This document shows, piece after piece, positions 8,227 to 17,314 of a DNA stretch of 64,000 nucleotides. The stretch comes from Teichococcus deserti. Its GTDB lineage: Bacteria; Pseudomonadota; Alphaproteobacteria; Acetobacterales; Acetobacteraceae. The number at the start of each line of letters is the position of its first letter. The first letter of the stretch is position 1. The DNA lies in NCBI RefSeq assembly GCF_001982615.1, contig NZ_MLCO01000001.1, forward strand, positions 1 through 64,000. The letters are read 5' to 3'. The notes beneath the pieces were generated by a model. The model was not told where the DNA came from. It saw only the letters and a program-made list of their open reading frames with translations, and did not search any database. A program made the translations under genes and the position numbers.

Positions 8227-10743
8227 CAGGGCGGGCGTCGCCTCCGCCCCGGGGTTCTCCCCCGGTTCGTCGCGCCCAGCTCCATGCGGGCCAGTTTCGT
8301 CGGACAGGCTGCGCAGCATCTCCGGCACCGAAGCCGCCGGCTGCGGCCGGCTGAACAGGAAGCCTTGCGCCTCGCGGCAGCCCCGCTGCGACAGGGTCTG
8401 CAGCTGGTTCTCGGTCTCCACGCCTTCGGCGGTGGTGACCATGTCCAGCCCGGCGCAGAGGTCGGTCACCGCCTGGACGATGGCGTCGCTCTGCCGCGAC
8501 AGGCCCAGCTCGCTGGTGAAGGAGCGGTCGATCTTCACCTTGTCGAAGGGGAAGCGCTGCAGGTAGCTCAGCGAGGAATAGCCGGTGCCGAAATCATCCA
8601 TGGCGATGCGCAGGCCCAGCGCTTTCAGCCGGTGCAGGGTCTGCAGCGTGGCCTGGCTGTCCTGCAGCATCACCGTCTCGGTGATCTCCAGCTCCAGCCG
8701 CGTCGGGTCCAGGCCGGAATCCCGCAACGCCGCCTCCACCACCTCGACCAGCCCGCGGCTGGCGAATTGCGCCGGCGACAGGTTCACCGCCACCCGCGGC
8801 GCGCCGGGCCAGCCGGCGGCATCGGCGCAGGCGCGGGCCAGCACCCATTCGCCGATCGGCACGATCAGCCCGATCTCCTCGGCCAGCGGGATGAAGGCGT
8901 CGGGCGGCACCAGCCCGCGCTCCGGATGGCGCCAGCGCAGCAGCGCCTCCAGCCCGGTCACGTGGCGCGAGGCGACGTCGACGATCGGCTGGTAGTAGAG
9001 CTCGAACTCGCCCAGCAGCAGGGCCCGGCGCAGCTCGATCTCCAGCGCGCGGCGCAGCTGCATGGCGGCGTCCATCGCCGGCTCGAAGAAGCGCCAGCGG
9101 CCGCGGCCCTCGGACTTGGCGCGGTACAGCGCCATGTCGGCGCCCTTCAGCAGCATGTCGGCCTCCAGCCCGTCCTGCGGCGCCATGGCGACGCCGATGC
9201 TGGTGCCGACCACCACCTGGTGGCCGTTCAGCTCGAAGGGGCGGCAGATGGTCTCGACCAGGCGGCCGGCCAGGGTGATGGCGTCCTGCGGCTGCTCGAT
9301 GCTGCTCTGGATCACGGCGAACTCGTCGCCGCCAAGGCGCGCCAGGGTGTCGGTGTCGCGCAGCTCGTCGCGCAGCCGGCCGGCCACGGCGCAGAGCAGC
9401 GCATCGCCGATCGGATGGCCCAGCGTGTCATTGACCTCCTTGAAACGGTCGAGGTCGAGGCAGAGCACGGCGAAGCCCTGGCCGCGCCGGGCATGCGCCA
9501 GCGCCTGCTCCAGCCGGTCGCGGAACAGCAGCCGGTTGGGCAGGCCGGTCAGCGGGTCGTGCCGGGCGATATGGGCGATGCGCGCCTCGGCCTCGTGCCG
9601 GGCGGTGACGTCGATCAGCACGCCCAGGCAATGCCGCGGCCGGCCGTCGGGATGGTATTCCAGCCGGGCGCGGGCCTCGACATGGCGCAGCCCCCCATCC
9701 TCGCGCCGCACCCGCCAGGCGCCGCCCGAGCTGCCGGCGCCGGCGGCCACGTCCTCGGCCAGCCGCGCCTCCCAGGCGGCGCGATCCTCCTCGACCAGGC
9801 CGCCGAACCAGGTGGCGGCGGGGACCGGGGCCCCGTCCACCGGGTGGCCCTGCAGCCGCCGCGCCACCCCGCCGGCCTGCAGCGTGCCGCTGGCGAAGTC
9901 GTGGCGGAAATGGCCGATTTCGGCCGCCTCCAGGCAGAGCCGCAGCAGCGCCGCCGCCTCGCGCCCGGCGGTGATGTCCTCCAGCGTGCCGACCCACTCC
10001 TGCAGCACGCCGTCCTCGTCCTGCAGCGGCACCAGGCGGATGCGCAGCCAGCGGCCCTCGGCGCCGGCATGGCCGTCGATCCAGGCCTCGGCATCGAGCG
10101 GCGCCACGGCCTGGCGCGCCGCGGCCCAGGCGGCCTGCAGCGTGGCCGGGTCGGCCGGGCCCAGCGCGGCGATCCAGGGCGCGCCTGCGGGCGCCTCCAG
10201 CCCGTGGCCCTCCAGCACCAGCCCTTCGGCATCGGTGCGCCAGATGGCGCTGCCGGCGGCCTCGACGATGGCGCGGTGGCGCCGCTCGCTGGCGGCCAGC
10301 GCCGCGGCGGTGGTCTCGCGCGCCGCCATCTCGCGCTGCAGCCCGGCATTGGCCAGCCGCATCTGCAAGGGCGAGGGCAGCGTCAGGATGCGCGGCAGCA
10401 GCAGCCAGAGCGCCAGGGTGGTGGCGACCGAGACCGCCGCCGTCGCCGCCTTCACCAGCGCCTGAAGGCCATAGGCCGGCAGCCAGAGCGTCGCCAGCTC
10501 GATCCAGTGGCCGGCGCCGCAGAGCAGGATGAAGGCGGCGAACATCCAGAGCACGGGCGCATAGACCAGGTCCGGCCGCCGCCGCACCACCTGCATCAGC
10601 ACGACGGGAATGGCGAAATAGGACAGGCCGACCAGGCTGTCGGCGATGATATGGGTCCAGACCAGCCCGGGCTGCCACAGCAGGCAGAAGCCGTGCGGCG
10701 TCAGCCCCTGCGGATCGACCAGCCATTCCAGGAAACGGTCCAT
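8212..10743 (-). CDS. Ethylene-sensor-like membrane domain + PAS-PAS-GGDEF-EAL c-di-GMP enzyme
   Basis: 843 aa. Residues ~28-130 form three membrane helices matching the ethylene-binding domain of plant ETR1: with a constant offset of 10, the ETR1 residues Asp25, Tyr32, Ile35, Pro36, Ile62, Cys65 and His69 correspond to Asp35, Tyr42, Ile45, Pro46, Ile72, Cys75 and His79 here (motif FILLCGAGH). Cys65 and His69 hold the copper ion that binds ethylene in ETR1. Then come a coiled segment, two PAS-like domains (~155-265 and ~270-400), a GGDEF domain with intact GGDEF near residue 471, and an EAL domain beginning with EALLRW near 598 and containing ELEITETV and MDDFGTGYSSL. Both catalytic signatures are intact, so synthesis and breakdown of c-di-GMP are both possible. 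Single gene, no operon partner. The sensor assignment rests on motif identity; ligand is inference. Confidence 0.9.
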   Translation of the reverse strand: MDRFLEWLVDPQGLTPHGFCLLWQPGLVWTHIIADSLVGLSYFAIPVVLMQVVRRRPDLVYAPVLWMFAAFILLCGAGHWIELATLWLPAYGLQALVKAATAAVSVATTLALWLLLPRILTLPSPLQMRLANAGLQREMAARETTAAALAASERRHRAIVEAAGSAIWRTDAEGLVLEGHGLEAPAGAPWIAALGPADPATLQAAWAAARQAVAPLDAEAWIDGHAGAEGRWLRIRLVPLQDEDGVLQEWVGTLEDITAGREAAALLRLCLEAAEIGHFRHDFASGTLQAGGVARRLQGHPVDGAPVPAATWFGGLVEEDRAAWEARLAEDVAAGAGSSGGAWRVRREDGGLRHVEARARLEYHPDGRPRHCLGVLIDVTARHEAEARIAHIARHDPLTGLPNRLLFRDRLEQALAHARRGQGFAVLCLDLDRFKEVNDTLGHPIGDALLCAVAGRLRDELRDTDTLARLGGDEFAVIQSSIEQPQDAITLAGRLVETICRPFELNGHQVVVGTSIGVAMAPQDGLEADMLLKGADMALYRAKSEGRGRWRFFEPAMDAAMQLRRALEIELRRALLLGEFELYYQPIVDVASRHVTGLEALLRWRHPERGLVPPDAFIPLAEEIGLIVPIGEWVLARACADAAGWPGAPRVAVNLSPAQFASRGLVEVVEAALRDSGLDPTRLELEITETVMLQDSQATLQTLHRLKALGLRIAMDDFGTGYSSLSYLQRFPFDKVKIDRSFTSELGLSRQSDAIVQAVTDLCAGLDMVTTAEGVETENQLQTLSQRGCREAQGFLFSRPQPAASVPEMLRSLSDETGPHGAGRDEPGENPGAEATPALDEAP

Positions 10744-10883
10744 GCGGCATCCCCGAGGCGCGCGCGACGGCGCGGGCGCGATGGGCGGCGCCCCGTTCTT
10801 GCATGAACCGCCCTGGGGAAGCCGCCATCGAAGCAGCGTGGCGGAAAAGGCTTACGCTTCCGTGAAGTCTGGCGGCGGGGAAG

Positions 10884-11609
10884 TCACGCTGCATGCCGGG
10901 GCCCCTCAGAGCGCAGCGGCACGCCCGCGCGCGGCGAGACCAGGAAGCCGACCCGCTTCGGCCGTGGATCGCCCGGGGCGAGCGCGGTGACGCGGCAGCG
11001 CGCCAGCAGCACGCCCAGCAGCATGCCCAGCAGCAGCTTCAGCTCGGACAGCGAGAACCGCGCGCCGGGGCCCATCCGCTGGCCGCCGCCGAAGGGGAAG
11101 TACTCCCAGGGGGCGAAGCGGGATTCCAGGAAGCGCTCCGGGCGGAAGCGGTCGGGCTCGGGATAGAGCTCCGGGTCGTGGTGCAGGATGGCGGCGCTGG
11201 CGGCCACCGTCAGGCCGGCCGGGATCTCCCAGCCGCCCAGCTGCATGGGCTTGGCCAGCACCCGGTTGACATCGGTCACCGCCGGCCAGAGCCGCAGCAC
11301 CTCGCGCACCACGGCGTCCAGATAGGGCAGGCCAGCCACCGCCAGCGGGTCGGGATCGGGGCCGAGCGGCGCCAGCTCATCGAGCAGCCGGGCCAGGCCA
11401 TCGGGCCCACTGTGCAGCCAGTGCAGCGCCCAGCACGGCGGGACCACCGAGGTCTCGTGACCGGCAATCGCCGTGGTGATCAGGTTGTCGACCAGCGGGG
11501 CCTCGCTCATGGCGCTGCCATCCTCGTGCCGCGCCGCGACCAGCCGGCCCAGCACGTCGCCGCGCGCCGCCCCCTCGGCCCGGGCGCGGGCGACCGCCTG
11601 GCGCAGCAT
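10884..11609 (-). pseudogene. Cytochrome P450 C-terminal half lacking the heme cysteine
   Basis: 241 residues of a P450 from the I-helix on: 'TTAIAGHETS' (oxygen-binding groove), 'VVREVLRLWP' (ExxR), 'PEPDRFRPERFL', and the heme loop 'FPFGGGQRMGPGARFSL'. In active P450s the loop reads FGGGxRxCxG; here the cysteine position is Gly (codon ggc), a single-base change from tgc. The first ~200 residues are missing and the 5' end abuts an RND pump fragment on the other strand. Both losses argue for a dead gene, a remnant of the natural-product island. Confidence 0.8.
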
Positions 11610-11624
11610 GTCCTCCAGCTATCC

Positions 11625-12030
11625 CGGCGCGGTCGCGAAACGGCGGAAGGGCGGCAGCCCCTCCTGCTGGTGATGGTGCTGGCGCTGGTCTTCATCGACC
11701 TGGTGCTCTCGGCGCAGTTCGAAAGCTTCCGCGACCCGGTGATCGTGCTGTCGGTGGTGCCGGTCGCCATCGTCGACGCCGGGCTCGGGCTGATCGCGGT
11801 GGGCGGCTCGCTGAACGCCTACAGCTTCATCGGCCTGGTGACGCTGGTCGGCCTGGTGGCCAAGAACGGCATCCTGATCACCGAATTCGCCAACCAGCTG
11901 CGTGACGAAGGCCGGACCATCGAGGAAGCCGTGGCCGAGGCCGCCGCCACCCGCCTGCGCCCGCTCCCGCGAAGACCTCGGCGCGGTGATGGTGGGGGGA
12001 ATGGGGCTCGGCCTCGCTCGGGCTGCGCCT
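11625..12030 (+). pseudogene. RND efflux pump inner-membrane subunit fragment
   Basis: Plus-strand frame with the membrane region of an AcrB/MexF-type pump: 'LVLSAQFESFRDPVIVLSVV', then 'NAYSFIGLVTLVGLVAKNGI' and 'LITEFANQLRDEG', the most conserved part of the C-terminal half. After 'AAATRLRP' the frame breaks and the family's next segment (VIVGGM..G) appears in another frame as 'MVGGMGLGL' near 12000. Both ends are missing. Residual ~130 of over 1000 residues. Confidence 0.75.
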
Positions 12031-12085
12031 CGATGCCGAGGGTGAGGGTGGTCATGCCCGTCTCCTGCCGTGTGCCAAAGGACGG

Positions 12086-12742
12086 CTAGAGCCGCCGCAG
12101 CGCCAGCGCCAGCCAGTGCCCCGGCAGCGGCTGCCACTGCGCGACGCGCCAGGCCGCGACTGCGCCCGTCTCCGGCGGCGCGAAGAGCAGCCGCGGCGGG
12201 CCGAGCGCGAAGGCGAAGCGCTCCAGCCCCAGCCCGATGCCATGCCCGGTCGCCTTCACGAAGCTTTCCTTCAGTGTCCAGATCTGCAGGAAGGCGGAGG
12301 GCTGCTCGGCCGCGGGCAGGGTGCGCAGCATCGCGGCCTCCTCGGGGGCGAAGAAGCGGTCGGCCAGGCCCGGGGTCAGCGCCGGACGCGACAGCGCCTC
12401 GACATCCAGCCCGACATCGTCGGTCGCGGCCACGGCGCAGGCCACCAGGCTGCGGCAATGCGACAGGGAAAAACGCAGCCATGGGTGTCCCTCCACCTCG
12501 GGCTTGCCGGCGGCGCCGGTGGCGAAGCACCAGTCCTGCGGCGGCCGGCCGCCATGGTCGGACAACATCTGCCGCTTCAGCGCATGGGCGGCGACATAGG
12601 CGCGGCGATCCGCCTCGAAATGGAAGCGCGCGGCGCGGGCCTGCTCCTCCGGCGACAGCAGCGCCTGCCAGCGGGCCAGCGTCGCGGCATCGGCCGTGTC
12701 GGGCCGCAGCCAGCCCAGCCGGACCTCGCCGCGGCTCAGCAT
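12086..12742 (-). CDS. 4'-phosphopantetheinyl transferase, Sfp/Gsp type
   Basis: 218 aa, full length for the family. It transfers the phosphopantetheine arm of CoA to a serine of acyl or peptidyl carrier proteins, activating PKS, NRPS or fatty-acid synthases. Visible motifs: 'GKPEVEGHPWLRFSLSH', the Mg-binding 'VGLDVE', and 'IWTLKESFVKATGHGIGLGL' with the catalytic Glu and Lys. The frame is unbroken, unlike its neighbours. It stands head-to-head with the broken acyltransferase locus at 12.8-14.0 kb, as expected for a former polyketide cluster. It may survive because it also serves other carrier proteins. Confidence 0.9.
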   Translation of the reverse strand: MLSRGEVRLGWLRPDTADAATLARWQALLSPEEQARAARFHFEADRRAYVAAHALKRQMLSDHGGRPPQDWCFATGAAGKPEVEGHPWLRFSLSHCRSLVACAVAATDDVGLDVEALSRPALTPGLADRFFAPEEAAMLRTLPAAEQPSAFLQIWTLKESFVKATGHGIGLGLERFAFALGPPRLLFAPPETGAVAAWRVAQWQPLPGHWLALALRRL

Positions 12743-12805
12743 GGCCGCGAGGCCTCTTGACGGGCGCGGCTTTCCGATAGCCGGGGCACGACGGCGCGGG
12801 GCGGG

Positions 12806-13680
12806 GTGACGGCCATGGGGGCGACTATCATGGCGGCGGGCGCGACGGCAATTCCGCCGGGCGCCGCCCGCACCGTCACGCTTTCGCCGGCCAGGGCTCG
12901 CAAGACGACCAGATGGGCCGCGAGCTCCATGCGCAGGACGCCGTCTTCCGCGCCAGCCTGGCGCGTTGCGACCAGGCCGCCGGCCCGGTCGAGGGCCGCC
13001 GCCTGAGCCAGATCATCGATGGCCGCCCGATGGCCGAAAGCGCTGGCTTCGACCGGCAGATCGAGAGCGCGCCGGCGCTGCTGGCCATCGTCTGGAGCCT
13101 GGCGCAGAGCCTCTTCGCCCGCGGCATCCGCCCCGACCTGCTGCTGGGCTACAGCCTGGGCGAGACCATCGCCGCCACCGTCGCCGGCGTGCTCACCCTG
13201 GAAGACGCCTTCTCCCTGATTGTCGAGAATGCGCGCAGCTTCGAGGCGCTGCTGGCCCCGGCGGCGATGCTGGCGGTGCTGGCGCCGGCTTCGCGCGTCA
13301 TGGCGCTGCCCGCCGTCGCCGCGGCAGATGCCGAGCTCGCCGCCGTCAACAGCCCGCAGCATTGCGTCCTCACCCTGCCGCAGGCGGGGCTGGCCGGTCT
13401 GACGGCGGCGCTGGGAGCCGAGGGCCTCGTCATCGCGGCGCTGCCGGTGCGCTGCGGCTTCCACGCCTCGCTGCTCGACCCGGCGGAGGGCGCGGTGCGC
13501 GCGGCCCGATCCGCTTCGAGGCAACGATCCGCGCGCTGGCTGGCGAAGGCCGGCCGCTGCCCTTCGTCGAGGCCGGCCCCACCAGCACGCTTGTCGCCTT
13601 CGCCCGCCAGGTGCTGGGCGCGCAGGCCCTGGCGCTGCCGGCGATCAACCAGTTCGGCCATGACCTGCGCAGCGTGGCCC
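12806..13680 (+). pseudogene. PKS acyltransferase (first of tandem pair), frameshifted and internally deleted
   Basis: A polyketide-type malonyl acyltransferase relic. The N-terminus from GTG 12806 is in one frame; the hallmark 'FAGQGSQDDQMGREL' follows in another frame after a one-base loss near 12881-12885. The catalytic serine loop is 'LLGYSLGETIAA' (GxSxG present), and the C-terminal half has 'VRCGFHASLLDPAEG'. Near 13500 the middle of the domain is missing and the sequence resumes in a third frame with 'RFEATIRALAGEG', 'FVEAGPTSTL' and 'INQFGHDLRS', the normal end of an AT. At least two frame breaks and one deletion: not functional. Confidence 0.8.
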
Positions 13681-14045
13681 TCACCCAGCCGGCGCTCTAT
13701 GCGGTGGAGGCGCCGGGCCAGCTGGCGCGGGTCGAGGACAGCGGCCGCGCCCCGGATTTCGTCGCTGGCCACAGCCTGGGCGGATATGCCGCGCTGTTCG
13801 CCGCCGAGGCCTTCGACTTCGCCACCGGCCTCCGCCTGGTTCAGAAGCGCGGCGGGCTGATGGGCGCGGTCAGCGGCGGCGGCATGATGGCGGCGCTCGG
13901 CCTGCCGCTGGAGCGGCTGCGCGATCTTCTGGCAACCGACCCGGCCCTGTCCGCCGTCGACCTGAGCCCGACCCGGAGTTCCGCGAGATCGGCCCCGGCC
14001 ACGTGCTGACGAAATGGCTGGCCGACATCCGCAAGGCGCCGGTGC
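13681..14045 (+). pseudogene. PKS trans-acyltransferase (second of tandem pair), internally deleted
   Basis: Continues directly from the first AT in the trans-AT polyketide style: 'LTQPALYAVEA', the serine loop 'FVAGHSLGGYAALFAAEAFD' and 'GLRLVQKRGGLMG'. After 'LLATDPALSAVDLS' (13970) a large piece is absent and the end of the domain appears in another frame as 'FREIGPGHVLTKWLADIRK'. Only ~120 of ~280 residues remain. Tandem stand-alone ATs are the signature of trans-AT PKS systems; no KS, KR or ACP module is in the window. Confidence 0.75.
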
Positions 14046-14190
14046 CGGCGAACATCGCGCGGCGGTTCCGAGCGCCAGAGCGAGGGTCTGGGCCCTGGTG
14101 CCCCGCCTGCGCGACGGCGGCTGAGACGGCTTGCCACGCTGCCCGGCGGCTGCGCAGATGGCGGGCACCACCGGTCCCGAGGAGCCCGCC

Positions 14191-14523
14191 ATGAAGCTGC
14201 CGCCCTTGCCCTTCACCGCCGTCCACTGGGACGCCCTGCCGGCCACCGAGCACAAGGGCGAGACCGGCATGGCGCTGTGGCGCACGCTGAACAACGGCGA
14301 CGTGCGCATGCGCGTGGTGGAATATTCCCCCGGCTATCTGGCCGACCACTGGTGCGACCGCGGCCATGTCATCTACGTCATCGAGGGCGAGCTGCAGACC
14401 GAGCTGAAGGACGGCCGCACCTTCACCTTCGCGGCCGGCCATGGCTACACCGTGTCGGATTTCGGCGATCCGGCGCATCGTTCCTCCACGGTCACCGGCG
14501 CCAAGCTGTTCATCGTCGACTGA
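14191..14523 (+). CDS. DHCW-motif cupin protein
   Basis: 110 aa, ATG at 14191 after a cgaggag ribosome site. The single cupin barrel carries 'LADHWCDRGHVIYVIEGEL', giving the His, Cys and second His expected at the metal site, and a second motif 'FAAGHGYTVSDFGDPAHRS'. Small stand-alone cupins of this kind have no assigned reaction that I can name. It ends 7 bases before the convergent ABC permease. Independent of the relic island upstream, whose decay it does not share. Confidence 0.8.
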   Translation: MKLPPLPFTAVHWDALPATEHKGETGMALWRTLNNGDVRMRVVEYSPGYLADHWCDRGHVIYVIEGELQTELKDGRTFTFAAGHGYTVSDFGDPAHRSSTVTGAKLFIVD

Positions 14524-14530
14524 GCCAGCC

Positions 14531-15367
14531 TCAGCCGCTGCGCTTCGACCGCCCGACCAGCTGGGTCGGATTGACGAAGCGCAGCGCGATCAGCAGCCAG
14601 ACCAGCGTCACGCTCATGTAGATCACCGCCATGGCGTCGATCGACTGCACCGCCCGCACGCCCGAGGCGAAGACGGCGTAGTAGAGCGCCACCACCAGCG
14701 TCTGGCTGGTCGGGCCGGCGGTCAGGAAGGTCAGCTCGAACATGGCGATGGTGCGCACCAGCACCAGCAGCAGCGCCGCCATGACTCCCGGTGCCAGCAG
14801 CGGCAGCAGCACATGCAGGAACAGACGCCCGGTGCCGGCGCCGAAGACGCGGGCGGCGGCCTCGACGCGCGGGTCGATCTGCTCGATGAAGGGGATCATC
14901 ACCAGCACGACGAAGGGGATGCTGGGCACCAGATTGGCCAGGATGACGCCGGCCATGCTGCCGCCCAGCCCGCTCTGGTACAGCACCGTCGCCAGCGGGA
15001 TGCCGTAGGTCACCGGCGGCACCAGCATGGGCAGCAGCAGCAGCAGCATGGCCAGCCGCTTGCCCGGGAAGTCGCGCCGCGCCAGGGCATAGGCCGCCGG
15101 AACGCCGAAGACGGCCGAGAGCACCACCACCGCCAGCACCACCTGGAAGGTGGTGAGCAGCACGTCGCCCAGCTGGAACTCGCTCCAGGCGGCGGCATAC
15201 CAGCGCAGCGTCCAGTCGGCCGGCAGCCAGCTGCGCAGCCAGCGCGTCCCGAAGGAGCTGACGACGACGGTCGCGATCAGCGCCAGCAGGTTGACGACGA
15301 AGAAGCCGACCAGGGTCCAGAGCGCCGTGGCCCAGAGCCGGTCGACGAAGCGATGGCGGATCTGCAT
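14531..15367 (-). CDS. ABC transporter permease, PotC/FbpB-type (distal gene of nag operon)
   Basis: 278 aa with six predicted membrane helices. The binding-protein-dependent permease loop is 'EAAARVFGAGTGRLFLHVLL', the EAA motif that docks the ATPase. The start at 15367 (MQIRHRF) lies 4 bases after the upstream permease stop; longer open sequence upstream overlaps that gene and is not used. Pairs with the permease at 15372-16241 to form the channel of the importer encoded in the nagB-nagA operon. Last gene of that operon. Confidence 0.88.
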   Translation of the reverse strand: MQIRHRFVDRLWATALWTLVGFFVVNLLALIATVVVSSFGTRWLRSWLPADWTLRWYAAAWSEFQLGDVLLTTFQVVLAVVVLSAVFGVPAAYALARRDFPGKRLAMLLLLLPMLVPPVTYGIPLATVLYQSGLGGSMAGVILANLVPSIPFVVLVMIPFIEQIDPRVEAAARVFGAGTGRLFLHVLLPLLAPGVMAALLLVLVRTIAMFELTFLTAGPTSQTLVVALYYAVFASGVRAVQSIDAMAVIYMSVTLVWLLIALRFVNPTQLVGRSKRSG

Positions 15368-15371
15368 CGGC

Positions 15372-16241
15372 TCAGCCCTTCGCGCCGCCGGCGGGGCCGC
15401 GATAGAGCAGCCCGCGCAGCCCCAGCGCCATGCCGACCACGGCAAGCTGCGTCGCCCCCATGATCAGCGCGACGGTCGAGGCCATGGCATAGTCGTATTC
15501 CTCGAAGGCGGCCTGATACGCGGCGATCGAGATGACCCGCGTCGTCCGGCTGGGATCGCCCACCAGCACCGCGGATGGCAGCACCGAATAGGCCTGCACG
15601 AAGGACAGGCAGAAGGTGATGGCCAGGCCCGGCAGCAGCAGCGGCAGCAGCACGTGGCGGAAACGGCGCGACGGCCCGGCGCCGAGCGTCGCGCCCGCCT
15701 GCTCCAGCGCCGGATCGATGCCGGTGACATAGGAGAGGGTCAGCAGGAAGGTGAAGGGGAAGCCGGTGATCAGCAGCGACAGGAAGACGCCGGTATAGCT
15801 CTGCACCAGCTTCACCGGCGCGCCGATCAGGCCGAGCAGCATCAGCGTGCGGCTGAACCAGCCCTGCGGCCCGAAATAGTTCAGCATGCCTTCCGAGACC
15901 AGCACGGTGCCCAGCGTGATCGGCAGCACCAGCACGGTGATCAGCAGCCGCTGCCGCCGCAGATGCCGCACGCGCAGCGCGATGGGCAGCGCCAGCAGCA
16001 GGTTCAGCAGCGTCACCGGCAGCGCCAGCCGCATCGTCACCCAGACAGTGTCGCGGAAGAAGGGATCGCCGAAGAAGCGCGCGTAGTTGCCGAGCAGCGA
16101 CCCGTCCTTCGGCCTGAACGACAGGAACAGCCCGTAGAGGAATGGATAGACGAAGAGCAGCACCAGCAGCGCCACCGCCGGCAGCACCAGCAGCGTGACG
16201 CCGTCGATGCCGCGCGCCGCCAGCCTGCCGCGCACGGTCAC
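15372..16241 (-). CDS. ABC transporter permease, PotB/FbpB-type
   Basis: 289 aa, six membrane helices beginning with 'GVTLLVLPAVALLVLLFVYP'. The cytoplasmic EAA loop reads 'LEQAGATLGAGPSRRFRHVL'. Its ATGA start overlaps the stop of the ATPase gene, so it is co-translated. PotB/PotC-like permeases serve polyamine, iron(III), thiamine, phosphonate and hexose-phosphate importers; the nagAB context favours an amino sugar or its phosphate. Confidence 0.88.
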   Translation of the reverse strand: MTVRGRLAARGIDGVTLLVLPAVALLVLLFVYPFLYGLFLSFRPKDGSLLGNYARFFGDPFFRDTVWVTMRLALPVTLLNLLLALPIALRVRHLRRQRLLITVLVLPITLGTVLVSEGMLNYFGPQGWFSRTLMLLGLIGAPVKLVQSYTGVFLSLLITGFPFTFLLTLSYVTGIDPALEQAGATLGAGPSRRFRHVLLPLLLPGLAITFCLSFVQAYSVLPSAVLVGDPSRTTRVISIAAYQAAFEEYDYAMASTVALIMGATQLAVVGMALGLRGLLYRGPAGGAKG

Positions 16242-17314
16242 GGCTGCATCTCCGGATAGGCCAGCACGCGGCGCGGATCGGCGCCGAGGCAGAGCGTCTC
16301 GCCCAGGGCCGGGCGCTCGGCCGCGCGGAAATGCAGCGCGTCGCCGCGGGCGCTGCGCGCCAGGCCGTGGAATTCGCGGCCGATGAACTCGACGGCTTCC
16401 ACCTGGGCGCGCAGATGCGGCGTGCCCTCGGCCACCGGCTGCAGGTCGTCGGGGCGCAGCGCCAGGGTCGCGGTCTCGCCTGCGATCGGCGCCGCCTCGA
16501 TGCCCTGCAGCTGGCCGATGCCGAGATCGAGCGTCAGCACATCGCCGTCGCGCGCGAGGATGCGGGCGGCGAGCCGCGTGCGATAGCCCATGAACTCGGC
16601 GACATCGAGATGCGCCGGGCGCGCGTAGAGCTCTTCCGGCGCGCCCACCTGGCGAATGCGGCCGTCACGCAGCACGACGATGCGGTCGGCCAGCGACAGC
16701 GCCTCTTCCTGGTCATGCGTGACATAGATGGTGGTGGTGCCGAGCTGGTTGTGGATGCGGCGGATCTCCTGCCGCATCTCGATGCGCAGCTTGGCGTCGA
16801 GGTTCGAGAGCGGCTCGTCCATCAGCACCAGCGGCGGCTCGACCACGACGGCGCGGGCGATGGCGACGCGCTGCTGCTGGCCGCCCGACATCTGCCCCGG
16901 CAATTTCTCCGACTGCGATTCCAGCCGGACCATGGCGATGGCGGCGTCCACCCGGCGCTCGAGCTCGGGCTTCGGCACGCCGCGCATGCGCAGGCCGAAG
17001 CCGATGTTGCGCCGCGCCGTCAGATGCGGGAACAGCGCATAGTTCTGGAAGACCATGCCGAAGCCGCGCTCTTCCGGGCGCAGCGTGTCGATGCGGCGCT
17101 CGTCCAGCCAGATGCTGCCGCCGGTCAGCGGCAGGAGGCCGGCGATGCAGTTCAGCGCGGTGGACTTGCCGCAGCCCGAGGGGCCGAGGAGGGCGATGAA
17201 CTCGCCGCGCTGGATCGTCAGGTCGAGGCCCTTCAGCGCGTTCAGCGCGCCGAAATCGCGTTGCAGCCCGTCGAGCCGCAGCGCGTGGAAGGCCGGGCCG
17301 GGAGCTGCGCCCAT
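16238..17314 (-). CDS. ABC transporter ATPase, PotA/FbpC type
   Basis: 358 aa. Walker A GPSGCGKST (near residue 43), Q-loop 'MVFQNYALFPHLT', signature MSGGQQQR, Walker B 'LVLMDEPLSNLDAKLR', switch His in 'YVTHDQEEAL'. The last ~110 residues are a TOBE-type regulatory domain (ALRPDDLQPV..., EFIGREFHGLARS), normal for PotA/MalK/FbpC proteins. Start overlaps the binding-protein stop by one base. Energises the two permeases that follow. Confidence 0.92.
   Translation of the reverse strand: MGAAPGPAFHALRLDGLQRDFGALNALKGLDLTIQRGEFIALLGPSGCGKSTALNCIAGLLPLTGGSIWLDERRIDTLRPEERGFGMVFQNYALFPHLTARRNIGFGLRMRGVPKPELERRVDAAIAMVRLESQSEKLPGQMSGGQQQRVAIARAVVVEPPLVLMDEPLSNLDAKLRIEMRQEIRRIHNQLGTTTIYVTHDQEEALSLADRIVVLRDGRIRQVGAPEELYARPAHLDVAEFMGYRTRLAARILARDGDVLTLDLGIGQLQGIEAAPIAGETATLALRPDDLQPVAEGTPHLRAQVEAVEFIGREFHGLARSARGDALHFRAAERPALGETLCLGADPRRVLAYPEMQP

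Noticed and set aside
8143-10806. 887-codon plus-strand open frame
   Set aside because: Antisense of the GGDEF-EAL gene, whose domains are unmistakable on the minus strand.
11990-12055. Possible minus-strand gene start with a caggaga site (MTTLTLGIEAQPERG)
   Set aside because: The plus strand here still matches the RND fragment ('MVGGMGLGL'), and the minus-strand frame shows no family similarity.
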